Shown: piece by piece, positions 10,302-20,652 of the stretch
Numbering within the stretch: the stretch's first letter is position 1
Layout of the letters: each line of letters opens with the position of its first letter
Assembly: GCF_000002515.2 (NCBI RefSeq)
Contig: NC_006038.1
Span: 682,001-746,000 of the forward strand
DNA from: Kluyveromyces lactis
Taxonomy: Eukaryota; Ascomycota; Saccharomycetes; Saccharomycetales; Saccharomycetaceae
Length of the DNA stretch: 64,000 nt
Direction of reading: 5' to 3'
Made by a program: the position numbers and the translations under genes
Notes under the pieces: generated by a model
Database searches by the model: none
What the model was told of the DNA's origin: nothing
Seen by the model: the letters and a program-made list of their open reading frames with translations, nothing else

Positions 10302-11509
10302 GTTCGCATCCTATGGAGTTTAAAATCGTCTTCTCTGCTCGCGTTCCATCTCATCTGTTATTTCCCTTTAACACAATGGTATGTTAGTTAATCATCCCAA
10401 AAATATCCATATAACAATTTTTTCTGATATATTAAGGTAAATTCTGTTCTTTGATCAACGAATTTCGCATCAATACAAAGTATACGTAACGGTGCTCGCT
10501 CTAAATAAAGTATGGAGCGGGAATACCTGTAGTGAGAACCGCATTCTATGGTACAACAAACTGTTCATTTGAATAAATTAAATGACAGAATTATGTTCCT
10601 AAGAAGAGAAACAGAACTCTCAGACAACAGAAGGCACCTCATGTAAATAGCAACCGTACTAAACATAAACAGTACTTGTTCCTAAGATCATCAGTAGCAA
10701 TATATGCAGCACTAGCCCAACAATGTGAGCTGACCAACCTTTCAATTTACAGTTCAGTTTCAAAAGAAGTCGTTAAACTACGTTGCATGGACGCATTAGA
10801 GTTTCTTGCAAGAATGAGAAAACTGAGTGAAAAGAGAACTGAGTTATCCCTCCATTTTTTGCCACAAAAATACATTACAGCATGCGTTGAAGTACAGACA
10901 CAATGCCTATAACAGATGTAATAGCAACTATCACGGCAACCCCTATTAACTGCAGTCCGAAAAATAAGCACTCGAGGCGATATCTGTTTCCGATCACATA
11001 GAAGAAATAATTTCCTCCGGTGGTTAGTCTAAAACATCAGAATTTCTTACCTCTTAGTTCCATTCGGATAGACACACTTCTATCTCAGCCTTATTTGTGC
11101 CGATATATTACATAGGTTGGTTGTTTGCTTTATCGCAATAACGTCGCACGGCAGAAGCAAATCAAGGGCTCGAGCAATTCTTTGACGATCAAATAGAGGA
11201 AAGAAAAGTGTAAATAAAAAAAAAAAGAAGAATATATATGCAATCACAGATTGCAAAAAGAACCAGTAAGTTGAGATTTAAAGGGCAAAATATGGTATAT
11301 ATTCACTCTGTATTTAATCTTAAAGGATTTTACGGTTTCCTATTTATAGGTACAGGCCTAACAAGAAGTCTTTGACGTGGTTTTTCTAGCTTTATATCAA
11401 ATTAGCAGTGCTCTCTCCTCTTTTGATTTGGAGGGGAGGATTATTATATTGTGATAGATCAAGTGAAATTACCTCTTCGAACTGAATTCGGATTTTGGCT
11501 GACTTCTCA
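10302..11509. other. Divergent promoter region MDM30/ART5
   Basis: About 1.2 kb between divergent genes. An A-rich run is followed by TATATAT near 11230-11240, a possible TATA element about 270 bp from ART5. Small open frames within it have no recognisable content. No RNA gene was seen. Confidence 0.55.
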
Positions 11510-13624
11510 ATGTTTGCTGGGCTCCACAAGACCAACCATAACAACATCAACAGTTCCAGTGGGATTGGTGGTGTTTCTAAGAAGACTCCCATTATATTTG
11601 ACATTCGAATTGCCTCCAAATATGGGAATGTTAAATTTATGTCAGGGTCTGCGTTAGATGCTGAGCCCACTGTTCTACGTGGTGATACAGTGTTTTCTTT
11701 GCCTGAAGCTTTACATGTGAAGAGAATTACTTTACGTCTTGTTGGTAAGTTTAAGCTTGAGTTTTTACAAGTGGGTCAGCATAAGAATAATAATTTGGCT
11801 AGTATAGTCAAAGAGGACCAAACCATCTTTGAAGCTTTCTGGCATAACTTGTTGGTTGACAAAGAGGGTGTAGTATTGAAGGGCTCCGATGCTTCCGGTG
11901 CTGGTACTGGGAGTAGTAGTTCTGGTTCTGGAAATAGTAGTTCCTCTTCTTCCTTATCTTCAAAACCAATTCTTTCTAGGGTTCGATCTGTACCCATAAT
12001 GAACAATCCAGCAAAAATGAAATTGAGCAAGACAAGCTCTCCGACGGTACTTAAATTACCTAGTAACGGAGTTAGTGGTACACCTTATAATGGAACGAAT
12101 GCGCCAACTGGAGCCAGTTTCATGTTACCGCCCGGAAATTATGAGTTACCATTCCAAATTGTCTTCCCGGATGATATGCCAGAAACCGTAGAAGGTTTAC
12201 AAAGCGGATCTGTATTATACACAATGGAATCTTGCATTGAGAGACATGGGTTCAATAAGGCAAATTTTACCAAATACGAATACTTGAGAATTTTTAGAAC
12301 GTTGAAGCCTGATAATCTCGCCATTCAAGAAGAAGTCACCGTAGGTAAAAGTTGGCCTGATAAACTACAATACGAAATCTCTATCCCAAGCAAAGCTATC
12401 CCTATCGGTGGTGCTACTCCGCTTACAGTAAAACTTTACCCGTTCCAAAAAGGATACAAGTTGAAGAAAATTGTGGTATCGTTGCTTCAATACTATGCAT
12501 TCAAAGACAGTGCGGGAGAAGTTTACGACGATGAAAACGTGATACAAAAGCAAATGTTGGCCAGGTTCGATGACCTTCCCGGATGTGATCCAACTCAGGA
12601 TAATCTTTTGATAGATCAGATTAAACTCAATTCAGTGCTTCAATTCCCGGATGATTTGAAGCGAGCCACCCAGGACTGTGATGTTGGTGCCGATTTGATC
12701 AAAGTACGTCACAAATTACAAGTTCATATCACTTTGAAAAGGAACGTTATTCATAAAGACAAACCAGATGATCCGCCGTACGAACAGTCTACAGAAATTA
12801 AAGTGAACCTACCGATTAAATTGTATTTGATGGAACATGTTCCGATCCAAGGAAGAATGGTATTATTAGATCATTTCGGTAAGATCCACTTCAGGCCGGG
12901 CCAATTTTGTCCATTGTTCGAACAATCAGATGAATCCAACGGTGGAACTTCTCCTGCAGAACCAGCTGATATCACCGGGATGAATAGCAGTACAAATGAT
13001 AACAATGCCAATGTTAACACTACGGTACCCGGCGCGCACGGCAACCGTGGAGGTGTCACAAGACTAGAGGACGGGTCCTTTTCTGTACAGTATTTCCCAG
13101 AAACAGATAACCAAGCTCCTCCGAGCTATGAAGCGTATCAGAGAGAATCTACTCCAGTACAAATGACAAGATCCTTACCCACCACACCCCCACAACAACT
13201 AGATGATATTCTGTCCAGGGACCAACCACCATCTTCTTCATACTTTGATGGCCCACCGCCATCTTGGAGATTGCAAGCACCTCAGCCGAACAATAATTCA
13301 GTGGCATTAAATGCCTTACTAAATACATCGGGAGATGCTGGAAATTTACAACGACAAAGTCGTAATTCATCATCCAATAGACTTGCTGCACTAGCTGCTG
13401 CGGCTGCCGGTGTTGCTGGCAATACTGCAAGTGGCAATGGTACCAACAGCGGTTCCTCAGCTGCTGGCGCCCTAGGCGTCAGCAGCAATGCCTCAAGTAA
13501 CGCAGCCTCAATGACAGATCTCCTAAGTCACCTCCAGAGGTTACCCTCATACGAAGAGTCTAGAGTCCGTTACGAAAATGTATCACGTGAACCTACCCCA
13601 CTATACATTCCATCACAACAATAA
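11510..13624 (+). CDS. ART5: Alpha-arrestin ubiquitin-ligase adaptor (Art5-like)
   Basis: 704 residues from the first ATG at 11510; the open frame extends 15 bases upstream only through a TTG. The arrestin N-like half (FDIRIASKYGNVKF..RGDTVFSLPEALHVKRITLRLVGKF) and C-like half (SWPDKLQYEISIPSKAIPIGGATPLTVKLYPFQKGYKLKKI..VRHKLQVHITLKRN) are both clear. A disordered tail holds PPSY (residues 537-540) and LPSY (near 678), PY-type motifs that bind the WW domains of Rsp5. Such adaptors direct Rsp5 to plasma-membrane permeases for endocytosis. Position next to a YGR067C-like gene and VHT1 matches Sc YGR068C (ART5, linked to the inositol transporter Itr1). Ser, Gly and Asn runs interrupt the arrestin fold near residues 125-155. 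The paralogues Rod1 and Rog3 are the alternatives on sequence alone. Confidence 0.82.
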   Translation: MFAGLHKTNHNNINSSSGIGGVSKKTPIIFDIRIASKYGNVKFMSGSALDAEPTVLRGDTVFSLPEALHVKRITLRLVGKFKLEFLQVGQHKNNNLASIVKEDQTIFEAFWHNLLVDKEGVVLKGSDASGAGTGSSSSGSGNSSSSSSLSSKPILSRVRSVPIMNNPAKMKLSKTSSPTVLKLPSNGVSGTPYNGTNAPTGASFMLPPGNYELPFQIVFPDDMPETVEGLQSGSVLYTMESCIERHGFNKANFTKYEYLRIFRTLKPDNLAIQEEVTVGKSWPDKLQYEISIPSKAIPIGGATPLTVKLYPFQKGYKLKKIVVSLLQYYAFKDSAGEVYDDENVIQKQMLARFDDLPGCDPTQDNLLIDQIKLNSVLQFPDDLKRATQDCDVGADLIKVRHKLQVHITLKRNVIHKDKPDDPPYEQSTEIKVNLPIKLYLMEHVPIQGRMVLLDHFGKIHFRPGQFCPLFEQSDESNGGTSPAEPADITGMNSSTNDNNANVNTTVPGAHGNRGGVTRLEDGSFSVQYFPETDNQAPPSYEAYQRESTPVQMTRSLPTTPPQQLDDILSRDQPPSSSYFDGPPPSWRLQAPQPNNNSVALNALLNTSGDAGNLQRQSRNSSSNRLAALAAAAAGVAGNTASGNGTNSGSSAAGALGVSSNASSNAASMTDLLSHLQRLPSYEESRVRYENVSREPTPLYIPSQQ

Positions 13625-15884
13625 ACTCAGTAATACACCGTCTCAACCCTAGCTCCCGGTGAACCTCGTCCCGGGCATTCACTACCACTAACCACAAGAT
13701 CTGAAAGTCCATTAAGAAACCCATATATACAGTAGTTACAAAGCAAACGTAGGTACGGGCCTTGTCATCTCCGAAACGGGACCCACAGCAATAAACACTG
13801 TAACACTGTTATCCTAAGCCCTACCTATTTCAGAAGAAATGAAAAGTCCAGCTAAACGACTCAGGCACAAAGTACCCAGTCACGATACCAATGTGTGGAC
13901 TGTTTCATGTTCTCCATCTCAATCCGAAAGGGCATCTAAGTAACAATAAGCCTTCGGCTCTTGAATCGGCTTTGTTGCCTTGCCTCCTGGGGTAACCCGC
14001 CCCTCTCCCCCCTCGTTACCGATTCCCCTCTCTCTCGCCCCACCACACATGTCCTACCAGGGTTTTTATGTGCATACTCCTGCATTCCCGACTTCAGATT
14101 TTCCTTTTCTTTGGCATAGCGGCCGCAAATGGCACCAAAACCATGAAAAAGTTGTAATCACGTGGTATCCGCGTGACTGTGAATTTTTTCCAAATTTTTC
14201 GCCGCCGGCGTATTGAAAACGTGTGCCCCTCCAATGGAGGGGATGGGAAGGGAAACCAGGGACTAATTACGGCAGCCCCTCCGAAAAAATCGGAGATTGG
14301 CTGGATATCGTTGCTGTTCCTAACAAAATTCACTTTTTTGCACATATTATTTTTTTTGAGCACCACCGAGGTACTTGTGACATATTTTTGGCACAGAAGA
14401 GGCGTTAGCAGCCTTATGATCTCTGTAAAACCGGTCTCTGTGAAGCATTGTGTTTTTAAGCTGTATATGCCTATGGAAAAACCATCACAGTTTATCGGGA
14501 TATCGAAAGATATCGCAAGAACAGAGAGGGGTTATGAGAGAGTTTTGAGCTATCCGATTGATTCCCTTTACATTGGACTGTTTGGATGGCTCAGTAGAAT
14601 TACGTGGTGATTAAGACTTATTATGGGATTGTAGATAGTGGTAATGGTAACAACAAAAAAAACCTGGAACTTTATGCGTACTGCAGGAGTCACACTGTCT
14701 CAGTATACCAATGGAGTTAATCATTCCTTATTTGCCATAGGCACTTTTGTGTGAATGTTTTCAAGTATGTTGTCAAGTTTGGTTAAAGTACGTGGAACAA
14801 CGAGAAACGAGGGGCGGGGAGAATTTGAAAGTTGTTTTACTCATTAGTGGGTTTACCATCCTTTATAAAGACGACGAAAAGTTCCTTTTCAGAGAACAAG
14901 ATTTGTAGTATTCTGTTTAACATTTGGCATTAAAGTTTCGGTACTTGGAGCTTACACTTTTGACACTTTTATAATTGGTGTCACGTTTTTTCTGTCACGA
15001 GTTCTGCTTACTGTTACATTAATATACGTCTACTTCTTCTCCTTCTCCTTCTTCTTCTGTAAAAGGTTTTCTGATAATAAAACGATTATACTTAAGTTTC
15101 GGTTTGTGGTGCGTGTCGGTAGAATACTTCAAGGCACGATAATTCTCCGTTTATTTTGTTGTTATTGTTGTTTATTTTTATGGGTTTCGCCACATTATAA
15201 ATACTAATAATAATTTTGATATTAATATTGATACTAATACAATACTATTGGGCATAGGATAGACACTTTCGTTACTACTGCTGCTGCTACTGCTACATTG
15301 TGTTGCATATCTTTCTGTCCTCAATCTGCCATCGCTAGTTTGTGAAAGAAAGGAAAAAAGTCAAGACTTTCTTATTTTCCTATACAGGACATCAATATCC
15401 GATAAAAATCACTCATTTGAACCGGTCCTTTTTTTTTTTTGAAGGCATCTTGAGTTCACTGTGTCGCTCTCTGTTTAAACCGGAAAATCACGGACATCAA
15501 AGCATATAGAGTAAGCAAGTGAGATTTAAGAAGAGCAAGGAAATCTGATTTTACTTTGGATTTTTAGCCTGTCCTTGAGAAAATAAGTGAGGTTTTAATT
15601 TTATTTTTGAATTTTTCACTTATATTACAGTGGAGTTTTTCCAGTTTAGCTTGGAAGTATTCTGAAGTCATAATTGTTAGGATTTGAGGCATAGCGTTGG
15701 ATAAACCTTTGGCGTTAGCACTATTCTGACAATATTTTTTCTTTGCCTTAAGAATTATTTTTTTTCTTTCTTTTTGGCTTATACCAGCCGAACTTAATTT
15801 TTCACTTAAGATTACAGAGCCTGTCGCAGAAAACTGAGCGTCAGAACAAGTGAAACAGAAGCAGAGGTACTTGTTATAGATAGG
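13625..15884. other. 2.26-kb intergenic: ART5 3' flank and long promoter of the C2H2 gene
   Basis: The longest gap in the window. It includes a G/C-rich patch (about 13970-14290) with several CCCCT/AGGGG stress or glucose elements, a TCACGTGG box at 14158-14165, a second GGGG-rich site near 14810-14820, and long A/T runs further on. A 146-codon open frame at 14173-14610 starts with GTG and reads as noise. No RNA gene was recognised. Confidence 0.6.
14000..14280. promoter_or_regulatory. Cluster of CCCCT/AGGGG elements with a 17-bp palindrome
   Basis: CCCCT occurs at 14000-14004, 14009-14013, 14226-14230 and 14276-14280, and AGGGG at 14238-14242. The segment 14226-14242 is a perfect inverted repeat, 8-bp arms around one base. 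On the minus strand it contains TTGGAG, the core recognised by Adr1. These are sites of the Msn2/4, Mig1 and Adr1 types, about 1.6-1.9 kb upstream of an Adr1-like factor gene. Regulation by stress or carbon source is inferred. Confidence 0.45.
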
Positions 15885-18653
15885 ATGGTTGCTTCTCAAA
15901 GGAAATACATCTGTTCGTTTTGTGCCAAGCCATTTTCTAGGTCAGAACATAAGGCTAGGCATGAGAGGTCACATACGGGGTCTAAACCATTTTCGTGTTC
16001 CATTTGTTCTCACTCATTTGTGAGAAGGGACTTATTGCAGCGGCACATCAGGACTGTTCACAAATCATCATTGAATTCGATGCTGAAAACTGGTAATAAA
16101 AACATGGAAGAAGTAATGAACTCGTTAATTAAGATCTCTTCACCCGTACATTCAATACCTGGAAGTAGTCCTAACAGTTCGCAGCAACCAATGGATTCAG
16201 TGACTAAAGTCACCCCCAATACACCATTAACAGCTCATGTCCTACGATCTGAGATAGATAACTGCGAAGATGACCATGCTTCTGGCATTGTTGCCCCACA
16301 AGATAATGCGGTTTCCTCTTCGAATCCCAACAAACCATTACCCATGACTCCTTCTGATGAAGATGACGTTGATGATGTGACTATCCAAAATCCGAGCCCG
16401 GATTTAAACAAACAAAAGTTAATGGCTCCGTTGGCTAATCGTACTGATTCTCATGAGGGCAAGGGTAATGGATCCCTTGTGTTCAACAAACACACTCTGC
16501 CGATTTCGTTGGATTCTGAAGTTTTGAAAACTATTTTCATCGGTCGTTTCCGCAATATATTGGACGATCCAGAGGTTCTTTTGAGTAAAGCGTTCTCTTA
16601 CCTTCACCGTAACTCGTTATTCCCGGGAACTTTGTCTATTCAATGGACAGCTGCTATTCAGAATGAAGCTACCTTCGACAATTGGTGTAAGACGTCTCCT
16701 TTACCTTTAGCCTTGTTATCTGTTAATTTGTTAGAGAATTTGGACAGTGATCACGAGAAGAAGAAAGAATTCTTGCATATATGGCAAACCTGTTGGCAAC
16801 AGTGTATGAAAAATCCTTATAATGATAGTTTCTTACCACTTTCGATCTTGATCTACATCCATATTCATTCCAAAGAGAGTTTGTCTCATTCGATATTGAC
16901 GACTTCTATAATGTACCAACAGATTCTATTTGCGATGATCAAAACGGTTACTGACACATTGACCGGTCAAATTTATGAAATTTGGTCCGTTTTCGATATA
17001 TTCGTCAGCTTGTTATTAAAATCAGGGGAATTTACCGAAGTATCGACTTTAATATATCAATGGTTCCTTACCAAGGAGGTTTACCAGAACTTCACGTTGT
17101 CAGAGTTTATGGATCGGATATTACAAGCAGATGTCGACCATATGAACGTACCGATGGATGCTTTGCTCGTAGTGAACCAGGCTCTTTTCTGCGAAACTAT
17201 CATGTTCAAAGGATTTGACACACACTATAAGACTAAACATTCGTTGCACAATACGATCATCTTGGTAAACAGATTGGCATCAAAGTTCTTAAGACAAACA
17301 CAGAATTCGGATCCAAAAAGTACTGCATTCAACACTTGGAAAATTCAAGTATTTATCTTGCATGCTCCTCCAAAATTTGTTGATATGATCAATTCGTACT
17401 GTGTCAACCCATCCGCTTCCCAATATTGGCAATTGTATATTGCTACCTGGTTCGAATTCATACAGGATGTGATACCGCCAACAAAAGAGACTGTTAATGT
17501 CAGCTGGGCAAAATTCCATCTAAATAACAGATGGTTCCATCACAGAGTAGACTTCTCTGCGGAAAGCATATTGCAAGAATTAAAATCAATCCCTTTGATA
17601 GAAAAAAATATCAATAACAATTTGGCCATTTGTTGTCTACCTATTATCTCAAGTGTCCAACATGATACGGATATGGTCCTTGTGGATCCATTAGTGAAAA
17701 AATTAGTTTTCAGCACCCTATTATTCCAAGTGAAATTATTTGCAACCACGCTCCTATTGACTAGGGATGATTCAAAGGAAACTGTAACACAATCGATGAA
17801 TGTATTCAGTAATCCGATCATTCATCTCTTACTCTTTGTTTGGTATTGTTCTATCTACCATAGATCAGACGGTATGCCGAAGCTGTTGTATAGACGCGGT
17901 AGCGAGAATGATTTCGATAATTATACTATGGAAAACCATTCTGTATCTCAGTTCATCAAACGGTATATTGTTCTATCAAGAAAATGTGTGGATATCGATG
18001 CCCTCATTGAAAATGACTTTAAGAAGTTGTTGTTCAGGGATGAAGTGAGAAACGCAGATGATTTCACATATTTCAAAGGGTTTCATTTCCTACTGAGTCG
18101 AATCCTTGATTCGATCATTAGACACTTGCAGCAAACTATCTCTTCCTCAGATCCGGAATTTGAAGCCACTACGAAGCTTATCCAAGAGTTGAACAACACC
18201 ATTTCTCAAATTCAAGACAAGATCAATAACAGTCCTCAGGGTAGAAACTCACAACTATTAGTGCCAGTAAGACCAGTTTCACCAATGTCAACCTCCTCAC
18301 CTACATCTGCAGTTAACACTCCACGCGAAGAACCAAAGAGATCCAACAGCATTTCTCTTGGAATGATCCAGAATGCAGGGGACATACAATCCAACGATGG
18401 GTTTTTCTGCCATGTTGATAATACTTCTGTCAAGTTGCCGCCTCTAAAGATCAATTTGGTCCATGAGAACCACGGCAATAATTTTGCATCAAATAACACC
18501 AATTCACGCTTTGAAACAGCCACCAATAATACTGGGAATATTGGAAGCTCTCATATCTTTTTACCTCCTCCTATGGTTCAATCAGCATTCATGAACAGAG
18601 ACAGAGAGCATTTCACCCTACCACCTCCATCGACCTTCTTTCCAATGAAATAA
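15885..18653 (+). CDS. C2H2 zinc-finger transcription factor (YGR067C-like)
   Basis: 922 residues. Two adjacent C2H2 fingers sit at the extreme N-terminus: C10, C13, H26, H30 and C38, C41, H54, H59. The finger helices RSEHKARHERSH and RRDLLQRHIRTVH resemble Adr1 and Rsf2/Tda9. A Pro/Ser/Asn-rich linker follows. Residues of about 215-770 are a helical, globular-looking region like the middle domain of fungal zinc-finger regulators. The last 130 residues are again Ser/Asn/Pro-rich. Placement between ART5 and VHT1 homologues matches Sc YGR067C, described as an Adr1-like zinc-finger protein of uncertain role (804 residues). The ATG at 15885 lies eight codons before the first finger. Target genes cannot be read from the sequence. 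Confidence 0.85.
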   Translation: MVASQRKYICSFCAKPFSRSEHKARHERSHTGSKPFSCSICSHSFVRRDLLQRHIRTVHKSSLNSMLKTGNKNMEEVMNSLIKISSPVHSIPGSSPNSSQQPMDSVTKVTPNTPLTAHVLRSEIDNCEDDHASGIVAPQDNAVSSSNPNKPLPMTPSDEDDVDDVTIQNPSPDLNKQKLMAPLANRTDSHEGKGNGSLVFNKHTLPISLDSEVLKTIFIGRFRNILDDPEVLLSKAFSYLHRNSLFPGTLSIQWTAAIQNEATFDNWCKTSPLPLALLSVNLLENLDSDHEKKKEFLHIWQTCWQQCMKNPYNDSFLPLSILIYIHIHSKESLSHSILTTSIMYQQILFAMIKTVTDTLTGQIYEIWSVFDIFVSLLLKSGEFTEVSTLIYQWFLTKEVYQNFTLSEFMDRILQADVDHMNVPMDALLVVNQALFCETIMFKGFDTHYKTKHSLHNTIILVNRLASKFLRQTQNSDPKSTAFNTWKIQVFILHAPPKFVDMINSYCVNPSASQYWQLYIATWFEFIQDVIPPTKETVNVSWAKFHLNNRWFHHRVDFSAESILQELKSIPLIEKNINNNLAICCLPIISSVQHDTDMVLVDPLVKKLVFSTLLFQVKLFATTLLLTRDDSKETVTQSMNVFSNPIIHLLLFVWYCSIYHRSDGMPKLLYRRGSENDFDNYTMENHSVSQFIKRYIVLSRKCVDIDALIENDFKKLLFRDEVRNADDFTYFKGFHFLLSRILDSIIRHLQQTISSSDPEFEATTKLIQELNNTISQIQDKINNSPQGRNSQLLVPVRPVSPMSTSSPTSAVNTPREEPKRSNSISLGMIQNAGDIQSNDGFFCHVDNTSVKLPPLKINLVHENHGNNFASNNTNSRFETATNNTGNIGSSHIFLPPPMVQSAFMNRDREHFTLPPPSTFFPMK

Positions 18654-19122
18654 TTACCTTTCAGCCCCGGGCCATGGCATGACCCCATTTTTGATAACGG
18701 ATTATCATATTTTATCTTCACATGTTAAAGTACTTTGTTGACATGTTCCATTTCTACGTAATGACCTGTTGCCTGGTTTTATTGATTAATTGTCTTTTAT
18801 TTTAAACTTAGACCCACCACTGACAGACAATTCCGTTTTTAATATTTATTTAATATCAGTTTGATGTAATAGCATATCTCTCAAACGAAAACCTTTTTAC
18901 GTTAAACATTTGCACAAAAAGGGTGGTTATGAGAAGAAGATAAAACTAAGGTATAGCATCTAGTTATCTTAGTTGTGATTACCTCTTGGAAAGTGAGGAG
19001 ATATTATATGATTTCAGTTCTTGTAAAACCAGCTAAATGTAATTATAAAAGATATGGTATGTCTGAATTATATATATATATATCAAAACCTTATTGTACA
19101 ACGAAAGACTCTATTGATGTGA
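18654..19122. other. Convergent 3' flanks (C2H2 gene / RPS22)
   Basis: 469 bases between convergent genes, A/T-rich with TATATATATATA near 19070-19082, as expected of polyadenylation regions. No gene was seen. Confidence 0.6.
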
Positions 19123-20652
19123 TTAGTAGACGAAACCCAAGATCTTACCGGAAACGTGCTTTCTGTGAGCTTCTTCGTGGTCCATAATGCCAGCAGAAGT
19201 AGTCAAGATAACGTAACCGAATTGTCTAGCAGGCAACAAGTTAGCAGTCCACTTTTCGACATCAGCAATTTTAACGTTGAATCTTGGAGAGATAACACCA
19301 CACTTGTTCAATCTACCGTTCAATTGAACGACGATCTTACCAGATCTGTGGTCATCAATGTATTCAAACTCACCAATGTATCCTGAATCAATATTGAAAC
19401 GAAGAATTTTCGTAATTAGAGTTAGTAAGAATGTATTTTAAAAAGTACTACTTCGTGAAAGGTTTGTGCATGGCTAATGAATCATAGCTTGAAAATTGTA
19501 TATGAATTAATTCATCACCTAATGAATTGTTGAAAACATATGCTTAACAGAATGAATAACAGGATTTATCCATGTTTCTCTTCACCTTGAATGAAATTGA
19601 TACCAATTGAGCGTTAATATTTGAGTTGCGTCTTACTGGGACACATGTTGGGAAAAAGTAAACGAGTTTAAAACATTGATAGGTAATAACTCGTGTAAGA
19701 AGCATTCTCTCAAAATTATTCTCCCGGACAATTAAAAGACAGTAAGGGACTGGATTAGTGCATTTTACTGCCCGATCAAACCATCCAGTTATCAGTCCGG
19801 GAACACTCATAATTCAAAATAAGCACTCAATTCATGGGGGAACTGTATTTATCTGCAGTGGCACATGTTTTCAACAATCGGATACGGATTCAAAAAGTCA
19901 CAACTTCGAAAGAAATCTTTCTGAGAAGCAAAGTACTTTGATACTTCATGGAGAACGGGAAAATTGACATACCGTGCTTTTGCATAACTTGCAAAAACTT
20001 GATAATGACCTTGGAGGAAGGTCTGATCAAAACTTGACGCTTACCGGTCTTTTCGGCGTTGTTGATAGCGTTTAGAGCATCGGCTAGAACAGAAGTACGA
20101 GTCACTACTCAGAAAAATGATATTTATTGAATCCAGTTAGTATAGCTTTTCTCAAACTAAAGCATGGATAGATAAAATAAAATCACACACATGTTTGTCA
20201 TTTGTGAATAGAAACAGTTTCATTTGGCAAAGTAAACGAAGACGGTGGTTGGTTTTCATTGTCTTGCTGGTGTCTGTTTCCTCTAGCGAGAACCAAAAAA
20301 AAACAGAGCAACAAGACCGGGATAAAAGAAGGACTCATTATCCAAGACAATAAAGGGTATCAGGTGGTCTATGCTTTCGTAAAACACATCTCCTCGACAG
20401 AGGAAAGTTGAAATGATAAGGAATAAAGTTAAAACAAAAACTAATGTGTTTACTCAAAAGAATACTCAATCCATTTCCCGACAAAACGGAAACTCTCAGG
20501 ACGTATCAGCATAAATTGACTTGATTCTTACCGTCTAACCAGACTCTCGTTATAACTTCTCAAAACTTTTCACACTCAAAAACACAACTGATGAGTGTGA
20601 GAATACATATATCCTCCCTTCATCTCACTTATTTTAACAGCGCTAACATACT
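19123..20652 (-). CDS. RPS22B: 40S ribosomal protein uS8 (Rps22), two introns
   Basis: The spliced product is 130 residues, the normal Rps22 length, and near-identical to Sc ([31 protein letters not shown]). Coding exon 20104-19973 joins exon 19382-19123 at a split Gly codon: donor GTATGT at 19972-19967, branch site TACTAAC at 19427-19421, acceptor CAG ending at 19383. No ATG follows the upstream acceptor. The open frame begins TG-ACT-CGT just after TAG at 20107-20105, so the A of the ATG must come from an earlier exon. A donor GTATGT at 20651-20646 preceded by A at 20652 restores ATG with A at -3. A branch site TACTAAC lies at 20142-20136. Sc RPS22B (YLR367W) likewise has a roughly 0.55-kb upstream intron and a second intron carrying snR44. 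uS8 is an essential small-subunit protein that binds 18S rRNA. Confidence 0.93.
19383..19972 (-). other. RPS22 second intron (590 nt)
   Basis: The donor is GTATGT (19972-19967), the branch site an exact TACTAAC (19427-19421) and the acceptor CAG (19385-19383). The intron interrupts the Gly codon after MQKH. It hosts the H/ACA snoRNA described separately, leaving about 170 nt upstream and about 260 nt downstream of the RNA. Confidence 0.95.
19643..19802 (-). ncRNA. SNR44: Intronic H/ACA snoRNA, snR44-like
   Basis: The 5' hairpin is closed by a 6-bp stem CCGGAC (19800-19795) / GTCCGG (19729-19724). The H box AGAATA (19722-19717) follows one base later. Pocket arms GATAACT (19793-19787) and TTTAAT (19736-19731) are complementary to 18S rRNA AGTTATC and ATTAAA, which flank U106-C107. 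TTTAAT starts 14 nt before the H box, the spacing required of an H/ACA guide. The 3' hairpin has stem ACGAGTT (19694-19688) / AACTCGT (19668-19662), and an ACA lies at 19648-19646, three bases from the predicted end. Sc snR44 sits in the RPS22B intron and guides 18S pseudouridine 106. The RNA is about 160 nt here against about 211 nt in Sc. Exact ends are estimates. Confidence 0.88.
20105..20651 (-). other. RPS22 first intron (547 nt, predicted), splits the ATG
   Basis: The acceptor TAG (20107-20105) and an exact TACTAAC branch site (20142-20136) are firm. The donor GTATGT at 20651-20646 is the choice that regenerates ATG, and the length is close to the roughly 557 nt I recall for the Sc leader intron. 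An alternative donor-like GTAAGA near 20530 would not give an ATG. An imperfect extended hairpin lies at 20261-20317. Confidence 0.75.

Noticed and set aside
10676-10971. Overlapping small frames on both strands in the MDM30/ART5 promoter
   Set aside because: Opposite-strand overlap, weak starts and no recognisable features.
14173-14610. 146-codon plus-strand open frame between ART5 and the C2H2 gene
   Set aside because: Starts with GTG, overlaps the STRE-like cluster, shows no domain, and its composition reads as random promoter translation.
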